Shown: positions 50,855-62,217 of the stretch, in pieces | Layout: each line of letters opens with the position of its first letter | How positions within the stretch are numbered: the stretch's first letter is position 1 | Origin: Osedax fenrisi | Taxonomy: Eukaryota; Annelida; Polychaeta; Sabellida; Siboglinidae | DNA: 64,000 bases | NCBI GenBank assembly: GCA_964019155.1 | Contig: OZ025244.1 | Location: 24,896,875-24,960,874 of the forward strand | Reading direction: 5' to 3' | Notes under the pieces: generated by a model | Databases searched by the model: none | What the model saw: the letters and a program-made list of their open reading frames with translations, nothing else | Told to the model about the DNA's origin: nothing | Program-made: the position numbers and the translations under genes

Positions 50855-50967
50855 GTACGTTACGTAAGAAAACAACTTCGCGCCTTCGACACCGCCCAGC
50901 GGGAGCCAGGCGTACTAGCTAAGTTCACCGAGAGCTACCTGAGAAGAGATGGAATGTTCATCTTGAG
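50855..50967 (+). CDS. Innexin exon 8 (C-terminal cytoplasmic domain)
   Basis: Acceptor TTTAG|G, donor TTGAG|GTTCGT. Encodes residues 323-359 and two bases of Arg360: VRYVRKQLRAFDTAQREPGV, then LAKFTESYLRRDGMFIL. It matches the innexin pattern VR.FL......................F....LR.DG.F.LR that follows TM4. It ends in phase 2. Exon 9 also begins and ends in phase 2, so it could be skipped without loss of frame. Confidence 0.9.
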
Positions 50968-51189
50968 GTTCGTAGTTTTAGATATCTTTCATATATTTGA
51001 TATATATATATAGAAACTATGTATTCCTAAAACAAGGATGGCTTAGAAGGGATATTAGAGAAATGTGTTTAAAAGTTAACAAAATAATCTAACTTCCTGG
51101 TTGTAACCTTGTAACCTGAAACCGTATAACTTTGCGACATTGTAACCTTGTAAATTCGTGGTTTATACATTGCCATCAACTTCATTATA

Positions 51190-51900
51190 GAATTTTGTCC
51201 GTAGCACTTATTTAGTTTGGATAGGCAATGGATATTAGGTGAGTTTTTAACCTACGTTTAAAACTTGGGTCGAAGAGATGGATCGATGTAATGGGGTACA
51301 CTTTTATAATGTTATACTATTCCATAATTTAGGGGCAGCTATGGAGAATCCAAATTCTTGTTTTCGTGAGAGGTTCTTACAGTTATGTATACATGCCCCT
51401 AAATTATGGAATAGTATATATGTAATCTATGTTGGTTGCTAGTTCTTTGTAGATAAGCTGGATTGTAGTCAGTCAGTGAAGTTCGGTTATCTAGTCGGGA
51501 TATATCACTATATGGGGTGCACTAGTGCAGCCAGCTGGCTACCCATCACACAACGCATCCAATACAATACACTACTTATGACTCACTACACCACACACGA
51601 CAATAATCACGACTATATAACTGAACTACCCGTCGTGAAGCAGAGTAAAGTAGTCTGTTAAGTTGCAGTACAGTGATGTGTTGGACATTTGTGCAGTAAT
51701 GAGTTGCAGTAGTCTAGTCGTTAAAGTATTAGGAAAGTTTTGATAATGTTGGTAAGTTCAGTTGTTATCGAATGTCTTATAAGTCGTAAGGTCCGGTTAT
51801 ATGATTTGAATATGTCAGTGTTATGATGGGATAAAGTTAGCTTGTCGTCAATTATTATTCCGAGATTTCTAGCGTATAGGAGAGTATTTTATAGTGTGAT
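51190..51900 (-). mobile_element. L2/CR1-like LINE relic with inverted segment
   Basis: On the minus strand: RNLGIIIDDKLTLSHHN (about 51875) and LRLIRHSITTELT are thumb-region pieces. RLDNRTSLTDYNPAYLQ lies near 51480, and FGFSIAAPKLWNSI then FKRRLKTHL (51350-51220) form the C-terminus. Between them, the usual HWLPITQRIQYK block appears on the opposite (plus) strand, SWLPITQRIQYNTLLMTHY at about 51527-51590. This implies a local inversion or a second copy. Many stops. Confidence 0.6.
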
Positions 51901-52239
51901 TGTTTATGTGGATGTGTGGTATGTGTGGTAGGGTTGTGAGGTATGTATCAGCATTGTAGTAGTTATGTGGCTGTTTAGTGAATATGTAGTAAGACAATAT
52001 AGTACGTATTCCAGAGGTCATTTAGTATTGATGTGTTTGTGGATAGGTAAGGTAAATTATAGTAAATTTGTATATCGTCAGAATATATGTATGGAATTTA
52101 ATGTCATGATATTTGTTTAAAATGTCTAGTATGGGAGATAATTAAATATTGAAAATAATGGGGTAAGAAGTACTCCATATTTTTCATCCCCGGCAAGAAG
52201 TCACGAGGAACTCCTGTGATGAAAGGACTCCATCAAAAT

Positions 52240-52281
<42 letters not shown>

Positions 52282-53215
52282 CTCTGAAAGGAAAATCAAA
52301 ATATATGTAATGTTAGAATTGAACTTAATCATCTTATGGAGACAAATAAATAAAATATAAAAGTTATATACGTATATATGTACATCCTGTGGGAGATACT
52401 GTTAATATAGTAGTTTTTAGTGTATTAATACATACTATATATATATATATATATATATACATTGGTAATTATTTGAAATATAACTATATATGCGTGTATA
52501 TTAGTATATATATATACTTAAGTATATTCATTAGTATATAAATATTTATATTAAATGGTATATATATAGACTATATAATATAGTATTAATATAATCTCAT
52601 TATAGAAAATGGCACATCTAAATATATATAAAATATAAATTATTAAGTATATGCTATAATGATATAAAGTTTCCTAGCATCTCCAATGTATGAACACCAA
52701 CATAAACACATGCATATATACACACATGCATACACACATGCATACATACACACACACATATGTGTGTACATGTAAATATATGCAGTTCTGTCACGTATCT
52801 CACACCCTATAGAATCACGTGACTATTCAAGCTAATCAGAACCCATCATTCCCCTGTCTCCTCCTCCTCTTGAAGGTCACCGTAAACCCACGTGACTCTA
52901 ATGCGTACCACACGTGACGATAATCCAGTCGCTAGTCGACAGTTATGTTTCACACCACTAGGTGGCAGTAGATAAACTAGTGGCGCCACTTAGTATACGG
53001 GCATATCAGTATAACCACATTAGCACGTGTGTGTGTTAACGTTTGTGTATATGTATATTATTATTATTATTATCAGATTTACACAACATCAGAGTAATTA
53101 AAGAATAAATACTGCTTATATCAGAGACAATTAATAGTATATTAACACGATAAGTTTCATTATTAATAAGAATAATATATAAATAATAATGTTACGTAAT
53201 ATTATGAATTATAAA

Positions 53216-53251
<36 letters not shown>

Positions 53252-53637
53252 CTTAGTAAGTTGTATTTTATATAACTATTTATCAATAATATATGTGTAT
53301 TGGTTTTTAATATTGTTTAAACCATTTGGTTTATTAAATTAATTCTTATTTATTCAATCCTTTCATAATATATATTATTATTACGTAATATCCATTGTAT
53401 TGATATCGAAATTTGTAGGAACGTTGTTAGGGTATACCCTAATATTAGATTATGTAGGTAGGGGAGGGAAGGGTATTATGGCCGATGTTTTTATTAAATT
53501 ACAAGAAACAAAATATATCATACTAATATTGGATATTATGATCCAATAAGTTGTATATACAATTACAATATGTTGTTCTAAATAATGGCTATCAACATTT
53601 ACTCATTTAATTATTTGTATTCAAGTTATTTGATTTT

Positions 53638-53928
53638 CCATATGTACCACTTCTGGATATTATCATGAGAAGAAAAATGACCAAATTCGGACATATAACT
53701 CGTCACGATTCGTTAGCTAATACTATTCTTCATGGATATGTCGAAGGTGAGAGGAAAAGAGGAAGACCTAAAAGAAATTGGATGAATGATATATTCGAAT
53801 TTTCCCATCTTTCTCTTAGGCAACTTTTAGATATTGCAAAAGATCGTTCGAAATGGAGAAAGTTGTGCTATTCATTATCATGTGTTCCCCTACGATGACG
53901 ACGTCACGGGACTAAGTAACTAAGTAAG
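53638..53928 (+). mobile_element. RTE 3' fragment with 11-bp target-site duplication
   Basis: Encodes the RTE carboxyl end in one open frame (53665-53898): KMTKFGHITRHDSLANTILH, VEGERKRGRPKRNWMND and LLDIAKDRSKWRKLCYSL. It is followed by GACGACGTCACGGGACTAAG typical of RTE 3' ends. TATTTGATTTT flanks it at 53627-53637 and 53929-53939. It is a severely 5'-truncated insertion with an intact reading frame, hence probably recent. Confidence 0.85.
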
Positions 53929-54118
53929 TATTTGATTTTTATTAAAAAAGCAAATTTTCCGTATAAATAGAGATAAAATACACTAGTGCGGGTATTATTC
54001 GACTCCAGATAGTTCTTGTTTTTCTCTTGTGTTTATCAAGAATTTAATAAACGATAAATCAAAACACAAGAAAAAAAAATGTTACTATTTGTTTTGTATT
54101 GTCCGGGGCTCCTCACAG

Positions 54119-54200
54119 TTATTTATAACATGTACAAGTCTATGACTTCTTGAGGGGTCCATTTGTATCCGCTATTATTATATGTGTGATTCAATAAATA
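54119..54200. repeat. Dispersed repeat, copy B
   Basis: Second copy of the repeat at 12903-13000: CTTCTTGAGGGGTCCATTTG, TATCCGCTATTATTATATGT and GATTCAATAAATAA. It lies inside the 53461-54970 TIR element. Confidence 0.5.
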
Positions 54201-56002
54201 AAAAATAAAATATTATTATTATAATAATATATGGTTGATAGTTCCGAAATAGCCACTAGGATCGCGTCATGTATTCAAATACGTACTATTTTTATAATTA
54301 GAAAATAAAATACATTGTATCAGATATCAAGATACACACGCACTTTTATATTAAATATAAAAATAAGTAATCGTTATCCCATTTAGTTTTACTTATATTC
54401 AGCTACAAATTTATTTTTTAATCAATTAGTTTAATATGTCTCACATTATTAATGCAAATGTGAACGAAATGACAAATAAAAATTGTATTGAACATCGATT
54501 CAATATCGAAAATGAAATGTCAGGAATCGACGCTTTCACATTGAAATTATCTCGATGCTGAATGGTTATTAATCGGCCACAATACCCACCACGCATCGGC
54601 CACAATAGCCGCCTCGCACTCATTGGTTTAAATAACAGATTACTATGTCATTATGTTATTATTGAATATTGTTATAAATGTAATTTGATATATTATTTAT
54701 TACCTTAACTGAATATATTAAAAATACATAATTTTATTCAATAACTTGTTTATAAAATAAGGTAAACCTTACGTTTTTTTTCGATAAAAATTACGATTAT
54801 TTGATTTTTTTCTCTAATCGAAAATCAATAATTAATATTGATATAAATAAAAAATGATGTACACTATCATTCTTAGAATTCAATTATCTACATTTTTCGT
54901 ATATATAATTTTTTGATAACTATAATAGTTCTTGAAATATCGTTATCGGCCACAATACCCTTCTCTCCCCTATATCTAAGTTTGGGAACAATAAGATATT
55001 ATTATTTAATCCTAATTACTATTATATATATTTAATATTAATTACTATTTTATATCGATCTATAGATGGTATTTTGAAAGATTCTATTACTAAAATTGTA
55101 TATTTATGATGTGTGAAGTAACTGAACGCTATTGATATACATATTTACCTATCAGAATTGGTTAATTAGATATACTAGGTAATACTTTTCTTACAGAAAA
55201 TAGATATGCCACTAGATCTATATTTCTAGTAGAAATAATTATTTCTTAAGGACTTAAGCCATGAATGGGAGAGTAGCCTGATACCACTCGTCTTCATATA
55301 AGATATATTTAATTTCATCAAGAGATTTTCAATAGTAATTGTAAAATATAATTATATAATTATATATATAGAAACATGAATGTATACATTCATGTTATAT
55401 GTACTATAGTAGGAAACTATAGTTTATTATAATAATAAACTCTATAAACTCTAATACTATGCGTACTTCGACACACACCAGCTCATGTACGAATAATTGA
55501 TAGTTCAAACTGTTGGTTATAACCGATATATCCATTTGTGTAAGTACCATTTTAAATTTAACAACATCCGTGTGATTACTGGTATATTTTCAAGTATACC
55601 TATAGGTTACCTATACCTATAGGTTACCTATTACCTAACAAATTTGACATCCGAGTATCTATTTATCCACGCTTTGTATTAATCGAATCAGGAAAACATA
55701 CCCTAAGACCAAGACCTCCTATAACCTCGGGGTTATAGGATATCTTGCTAAGACTCATCGATATTTAGGCACAACATTTTACTTTTACTAATGTTAATTT
55801 CAATACCTACATTTGGAGAAACTTGTAGAATTAAGTAAATTCTACTTAATTTATATTTCCTATTAGTATAGCATCATCGAGTAACCCAATGGTAATACTA
55901 CTTAGTAAATTAGTTTATAATTATATCAGTAAATAGGTTGAAAGAAAATATATATGGGACGATAGATTGATGAATTCCTCTAGATCGTATACGATCGTAT
56001 AC

Positions 56003-56003
<1 letters not shown>

Positions 56004-56066
<63 letters not shown>
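56004..56066. repeat. Long (TA)n tract
   Basis: About 62 bp of TA, 290 bp upstream of exon 9. Confidence 0.9.
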
Positions 56067-56077
<11 letters not shown>

Positions 56078-56359
56078 AATATATAAACGTAGATACACTA
56101 TAGATAATATAGATAGGTACTATCATAATTACTTTATAATTTAGGTTTACCAATTACATATAATTATTATAAAGAAAATTTCATATTATATATATATAAT
56201 TATATATATTCAAATTTATATTATATATTTACATGTATTTATATATTATTATGAATCATAGAAGTATCAATATCTAGTATATATATCAATATTACCATTG
56301 TAGTCATGTTACATGACACATGTCTCGTAAATAACTCACACACCCACACACTGCTGCAG

Positions 56360-56428
56360 ATTAATAGGTATGAACATGGGTGAGGTAATAGCCGGGGAAA
56401 CATTGTGCGGTCTGTGGAACACTTACAG
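56360..56428 (+). CDS. Innexin exon 9
   Basis: Acceptor CTGCAG|A; the first base completes Arg360. Encodes residues 361-382: LIGMNMGEVIAGETLCGLWN then TY, ending in phase 2 at ACAG|GTAATC. It corresponds to the LR......EV....L...LW..Y block that ends the conserved part of innexins. At 69 bp with phase 2 at both sides it is symmetrical. Downstream tail exons are interchangeable in phase, which allows alternative C-termini. Confidence 0.88.
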
Positions 56429-58319
56429 GTAATCTATAAATATCATATCGATGTCTATAAATAACCAACGTATTATACCTATAAATAGAATCCGTCTATT
56501 ATTAACTTCGCGATGGATACATGGATACCTATCTAGCGTTTATAAATGATCATCAGTGATGTAATACTATAATTAACTTTGCGTCAATAGTCCTACGTTC
56601 ACTCTTCTCATCTTAAATCATAGATTTGTATTTTAGGTTAACTATAAATATATGCCTAAATAGTATTTTAGTATTTAGTAAATATACGCGCGTTTAAAGA
56701 AAGTATTTTTTATATCGATGGTTTAACATATGGTTGAACGACGTGCGACGCACGTACAATGAAAGTGATCATTGGATACAACTGTTTTTGGTGAAGTGAT
56801 TCTAAGGTAAATAAAGATATTTTGAGACATATGCAATATTCAATTTGAGCTCATATTGACGACGCGATAAACCGTTAAAAATCAGTTAAAAATAACATTG
56901 AAAAGTATTATAGAATTGATAATTGATGACGCAAATATACGAAAATACACGACAATTTTCTACAACTTAATTCATTAATATTTTTTATCCCTAGCTATCA
57001 TTCTAGTATATATTATATCTATTTTCTAAAAAATATCATAAGAAGTGCAATGCACGACTGCGTGGCGCACAGTGTGCTCCGCACACTGCGCTTTTTAAAC
57101 AGACTAGGTAGGACATTTCATAGAATACCTATACTGATATTTCTATATATCTGTAATATAATTTTTATTTACCTACCATTTCAAAGATTTATCACAATGT
57201 AGGGGCGACGAAACTATAGCAGGGATCCAATCACCCCACATTAAAAAATGTAGATACTGAGTGTATTTGTACCCCATATAAATAAATATATACGAGCGAA
57301 ATTATAAACTATATTACAAATTTAATAAGAATCAAAAATTAATTAATTAATTTATATATCACTTATTTTAGTAATTATAAATCTTATTTCTTTGGAAATT
57401 TTATAATATAAATTCCCAAATTCAAAACAATATTTAAAAAAAATAATATAATTTTATTAATTATATAATAAAATTAAAAAATATTGTATTTATATTCTAT
57501 TATTTGACTACTTAATTTAGAATATTATTACCCTATTAATATAAAATATATTCACAATATGATTTCGCTGATGAATATAATAATATTTTTAAATATTTTT
57601 AATAAAATAATAATTATTTTTAAAATAATGTAGTCAATGATTAAGTAAATTAGTTTAACACCATCATATATAAAATAAGCTTATATAAAATTCATATAAT
57701 TAAAAAGAATGTTTATAAAGTAATTTAATAATAATTATTATTATACTAAACAAGTTTGTTGTTTTAAATGTTAGTGTGTCTATAATTATTATAATAATAA
57801 GTTCAATATTTTTGTTTGTAATATTAGTATAAAGGTAAATAAAAAAAATGAATTAAACTAAGTAGATATAAATATTATAATATACATTTTTTTATTAATA
57901 ATTCTTGAAGAAAAATATAGTTATATAATATATTAAATTAAATATATTTATATATAATTATATTCATTGCATTTGTAGTGACATTATTATTCACAATAAC
58001 AATAATGTAAGGTATGCATTAAAATTGGTGAATTATATTGTTTAATTTCCACCCCTACATTATTAGTAAAACACATTTAGTTATATATAGAGTAAAATAT
58101 GATGTGGATGAAATGTTTTATTAATTCTATAAATTATAATACAATATAAACCCCATCCCAAACAAAAACTATTCCCACGCCCTTAAACATCACCACTACT
58201 ATAGTTATCATCACTATCACCACCACTATTCCTCTACTACTACTACCACCATCACCACTACTAATACTACCACCATCACCTCTACCACTACCACCACCAT
58301 CATCACCACCACTATACAG
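56429..58319 (+). other. Innexin intron 9
   Basis: 1.9 kb. It contains a CGCACACTGCGC-type palindromic stretch near 57055-57095 and the element 57202-58055. The last 130 bp before the acceptor is CAC/ACC/ATC trinucleotide repeat (58185-58316). Confidence 0.7.
57202..58055. mobile_element. Possible TA-flanked MITE (GGGG termini)
   Basis: AATGTAGGGG on the left is the exact complement of CCCCTACATT on the right, and TA flanks the GGGG...CCCC interior. Beyond the first 10 bp the inverted match is weak (GGGGCGACGAAAC versus GGGGTGGAAATTAAAC). The interior is extremely AT-rich without genes. Its terminal style resembles the elements at 48.9 and 53.5 kb. Confidence 0.45.
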
Positions 58320-58446
58320 TCCGGAGCGACGACTGATAGCCGAGAAGCCCGGCTACAAGACGGGAATAGCGGCAACAACCGGAGTTAACATCGGTAACGG
58401 GGGCAAGAGTAGACCTAATGGGGGCCAGAGGATGGAGGTCGTCTGA
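58320..58446 (+). CDS. Innexin exon 10 (C-terminal tail and stop)
   Basis: Acceptor TATACAG|T; the first base gives Ser383. Residues 384-424: PERRLIAEKPGYKTGIAATT, then GVNIGNGGKSRPNGGQRMEV V and TGA. It is a Gly/Arg-rich cytoplasmic tail of normal length for the family (total about 424). The acceptor is preceded by trinucleotide repeats instead of a plain pyrimidine tract. A second frame stays open from 58370 to 58744 and has protein-like composition, so the exact end of the protein is less certain than the exon itself. An AATAAA at 59374 could serve as polyadenylation signal. Confidence 0.7.
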
Positions 58447-58744
58447 TCCAACACTACAGCAGCAGCATCGTCATGACAACGGGTACAGAGAATCCATCTC
58501 GAAGCCAACACACATCGATAACATCACGTTCAATCGTAACTACACCTTTACGTCGTTGCTGTTACAACGAGACCAAAACGATATTAGTATTCCTACTAGT
58601 CGTTACGATGATATCGGACCCTCCTCCTCCTCCTCCTCGAGTACAGTGACATCCAGTCTCTCTACATCATCAAACCTACCTACCACTTGTGTGCGTGTGT
58701 GCTCTAGATTCATATCCCTAAGACACACCCCCTTCCCCTCATAG
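58370..58744 (+). other. Overlapping open frame downstream of exon 10
   Basis: In the frame one base later than exon 10 there is an open stretch: SKPTHIDNITFNRNYTFT, LQRDQNDISIPTSRYDDIGP and a Ser-rich run (SSSSSSSTVTSSLSTSSN). It resembles a low-complexity innexin C-tail. A one-base indel or a 3n+1 intron could link it to exon 10, but no suitable GT...AG pair gives that phase. It may be 3'UTR. Confidence 0.3.
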
Positions 58745-58856
58745 TATATATTATTTCCGTAGCCAGTGATATCTTGACAAGTGTACACGTTACTATTTAT
58801 ATGTATTATTATTAAGCACGAAATCACTGGTATTAACCCCCCCGCTCCTCCTCTAG

Positions 58857-58908
58857 TCTATACGTTCTCGTGAAGCCGACGGGCTATAAACGCGCTGGTA
58901 TTACGTAA
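58857..58908 (+). CDS. Possible alternative terminal exon
   Basis: CCTCTAG|T, then LYVLVKPTGYKRAGIT and a stop (TAA ends near 58908). The phase matches exon 9 exactly as exon 10 does (first T gives Ser). KPTGYKRAGI resembles KPGYKTGI of exon 10, suggesting a duplicated tail exon. Short, so possibly chance. Confidence 0.25.
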
Positions 58909-59661
58909 CCCCGTATTAGTCATGTCATTCCTACGTTCACTGTACCACGACGACTAAAGCGTCATTAGCCAACTCACAACTACTAAACATTCCATTACTA
59001 CTACTACGATCGGGCAACCCCCCTCTCCGTCATACACGTCGTATGTCCTAGTTTCAAAAGCCGTGTCCTCGTGTGTACGGTACCGCCCCGCGTCTATTAT
59101 CTCTAGTCACATTATCGCGTATATCTAAATAATTGCACTGAACCTAAGCGGACGTTACAGATACGCTGCGAAACATATGCACTTTTCACTCAATACACTT
59201 ATGCATTTGTTCTATTTATATATAGTATATAATATATAGTATGTAGTAAGTACTAAGCTAAGGTCACATTTGTGAATACCCCAAACGTCTAACCAAGGTT
59301 ATTATTTCATAACAAATTCGCTTGTGTATTCGCAAATGTGGTCTCCTCCTTAAATAGTTTGTTACTAAACTTTAATAAACATATTTGTACCCGTATCTCT
59401 CATGAAACTCTCTCCCTGTCTGTAATTATATATATACATATATATATATATAATGATATGTGATAATATTTGTGTTTGTGTGCGTTAAATGCTGCTGTCA
59501 TTCACAGCGATGTCGTTATTGTTGTCACGGTAACGTATGCGATGAGGTTTCAGGATTGTACGTACTTTGACCTACCACCACTACTACTATTATTATTACT
59601 GTATATTACTACTACTACTACCGTGTATTTAGGATATCTACGATACCGTGTCTATTTTTAG

Positions 59662-59743
59662 AATGAATGTTCGACTCGTTTACAACACGTGGTCGGATTA
59701 CCGAGAGCATCTGAACATACGAGAGAGGCTGTGCACGACGCAA
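59662..59743 (+). CDS. Possible alternative innexin tail exon
   Basis: TTTTTAG|A, then MNVRLVYNTWSDYREHLNIR and ERLCTTQ. Using the first A to complete Arg, it is phase-compatible with exon 8 or exon 9. A CAA|GTGTAC donor would leave phase 0, joining the next candidate exon at 60130. Unspliced, the frame stops at 59758 (TAA). GC content is clearly above the flanks. The family match is weak; it could also start another gene. Confidence 0.35.
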
Positions 59744-60129
59744 GTGTACGCCCCTTAACACACGAGAGATAGACGCATGTGTACGTGTGTATTATTTCAT
59801 CTGTCATCAGTTATGAGATATCGTGTTTTTCCAATGCATATAATATAATGATTATTAAAATTATACTATAATTTATATATATATATATACATAAATTTAT
59901 ATAAATATATATATATATATATATATTTGTGTATAGCTTAAAAAGTACTTTATATTAATTCGTAATTACATTTACATGACATTTAAATAAAACATTACAA
60001 AACTATTATTTATTACTATTTTATAGAATATATTGAGTTAAAAATCTGAAATAATAAAAATTATAATAATAAATCTAATTAGATTGGGGGCGTCGCCTCT
60101 AGATGATTACTTCATTCTTCTTGTACCAG

Positions 60130-60213
60130 AATCGTGCCCTAAAGTCATCGCTGCAGGAAACCATAGCGGGAGAGGTGGGCGAGTGGGCTATGAAGCGAAC
60201 GAAACCATTGTGA
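60130..60213 (+). CDS. Possible terminal exon
   Basis: TTGTACCAG|A, phase 0, reads NRALKSSLQETIAGEVGEWA then MKRTKPL and TGA. It is GC-rich compared with its surroundings and in phase with the 59662 exon. ETIAGEVGEWAMK has slight resemblance to the GEVIAGE block of exon 9. AATAAA at 60429 could be its polyadenylation signal. No transcript evidence is available. Confidence 0.35.
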   Translation, partial: NRALKSSLQETIAGEVGEWAMKRTKPL

Positions 60214-60439
60214 CCTATGGATGGTGAGGGGGTGATGTAAGCGGGAGGTTTTATTTGGGTCGCGGCGGGCAGTACAATACTTTATATGTGTAAACGAATG
60301 CGCTGTTGATGTGTGATATATATTGAAGACTGATTTAGAAACGAGATTCTTATTATTTATATATATATATATATATTAGTGTAGCAATTGAACCGATACT
60401 CAAGCGTTTCAAACTGATACTGATACTCAATAAATATAA

Positions 60440-62174
60440 AACTTCGGACTCAAACTTATACTCGACTATTTCGAACTGTTACTATACCGATACTCTGATA
60501 GTAAGGTTTAATTGAAACATTTATATATATATATTTAAAGCATGATACAGTAACAATACTTGTGGGAGGCAAGGGTTTTGCGAAGTAAAGATATGCAACT
60601 CTTTACTACCAATTAATGTGCAACAAACATCAAATTTACAACATCCGTATAACATATTAAATATTATAATTTTATTTTTAGATTATATTTATTTATAAGT
60701 CAATTTGAAAAATAGTATACAATTATAAATAAAAAGGTATATGAATTTTTTCCGAATTATATTTCTTAAAATATACACCTATATTCGAGAAATATTATTT
60801 AGGATTATATAGGACTTTTGAAATAATTTACTTATATGTAAACAACTCATATATATATATATATATTATTTTTAATTCTACACGTTCTTTGTATGTTCTA
60901 TTGCTATTATGATGTAAAATATTAGCTTATCCATAATTAGTATTGCTATTAAATATATAATATATTACCGATATTTTATAAATGTGATGATAAAATATAC
61001 ATTACATTATTTATTATAATCCTAATAGTTAATAATTATAATGTTTAAATAAAAATTAAATATATGTATATAATTAATTATATATTAATACTAAATATAA
61101 GTATATATACATAATAATGTTATGTATACAAATTCTATTTTTTAATATTGATGCTATTGCATTATAATACATTGTAAAGATTATTAAATTCTATAATACA
61201 AGTCATATTAAGGGGAAGGGCGTTATTTATTTTTTCCAAATAACTTTATTAAGAAAAATATTATAATAATATAAAAATATCTTTTAAATTTTATTTAAAT
61301 AATGTTTCCATTTGAAATATACCTTATTTTATTAATTTTTATTAAAATTTTATTAATTTAACAACTTTTTATAATAGATAAATAATAAATTACAAATATA
61401 AAATATATATTATATTTTTAAATATTTTTAAAAATTGAAATAAATTATGTTAATATATATTTATTTTAATTTAATATTAAATAAAACATATCTATAAGTT
61501 TCGTAAAGTTATTCTATAGATAGATATTTGTATAAAATTGGTATGATAACATTATAATAACGCATTATATAATATTTGTATCGATTTATTCATTTACTGT
61601 TATGAATATTATATGTATTTATATTTTATATAAATTAAATATAAAATATAAATATTATAATTCGATATATATACATTTTATATGTACATTTTTAAATGTA
61701 TTTAGAAAATAAATATATCATACATATTTTGACCTTACTATATAACAAAATAAATATTTTACAGCTGAAATTTGTTTTTATCTAGGTAAAAAATCAATTA
61801 AGTGTAAACATAAAATTCGTATGAATATAACATAGGAAGCTGCACCATTATAAATTATAACGATTTCCCGAGTGTATGATAACAGGTAATTTAATTATTT
61901 AATATTATTAAATTAGCTATTCTATTAATCGGGGTATCGTCATGTTGTTGAATTTACATGTATAGATATAGGGAACGCATTACTTCGTTTATAAGTGTTC
62001 GAAAAATATCTTCATTGAATTTAAAAATTGTTTTTTTTTGTTATAAAAAAATCAAAAATAAATAAATTCAATAGAATTCAAATAAATTATAAAGTAATAC
62101 AATTATATATTCAGCTAATATAAAATCAATATTATAAAGTAATAGATATGTTTTCTTATCTATATATATACATC

Positions 62175-62217
<43 letters not shown>

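Larger units (their letters stand above)
53461..54970. mobile_element. 1.5-kb TIR element with nested retroposons
   Basis: Left end GGGGAGGGAAGGGTATTATG and complement of right end GGGGAGAGAAGGGTATTGTG are inverted repeats of about 28 bp (GGCCGAT continues both), with TA duplications at 53459-53460 and 54971-54972. The phrase ATCGGCCACAATA also recurs near 54570 and 54594. An RTE fragment (53638-53928) and a dispersed repeat (54119-54200) lie inside. No transposase. Confidence 0.8.
50968..56359 (+). other. Innexin intron 8 (5.4 kb)
   Basis: Contains a decayed L2/CR1-like LINE (51190-51900), TA tracts (52246-52280, 53221-53246, 56004-56066), and the TIR element 53461-54970 with nested insertions. 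The rest is AT-rich without recognisable exons. Confidence 0.7.
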
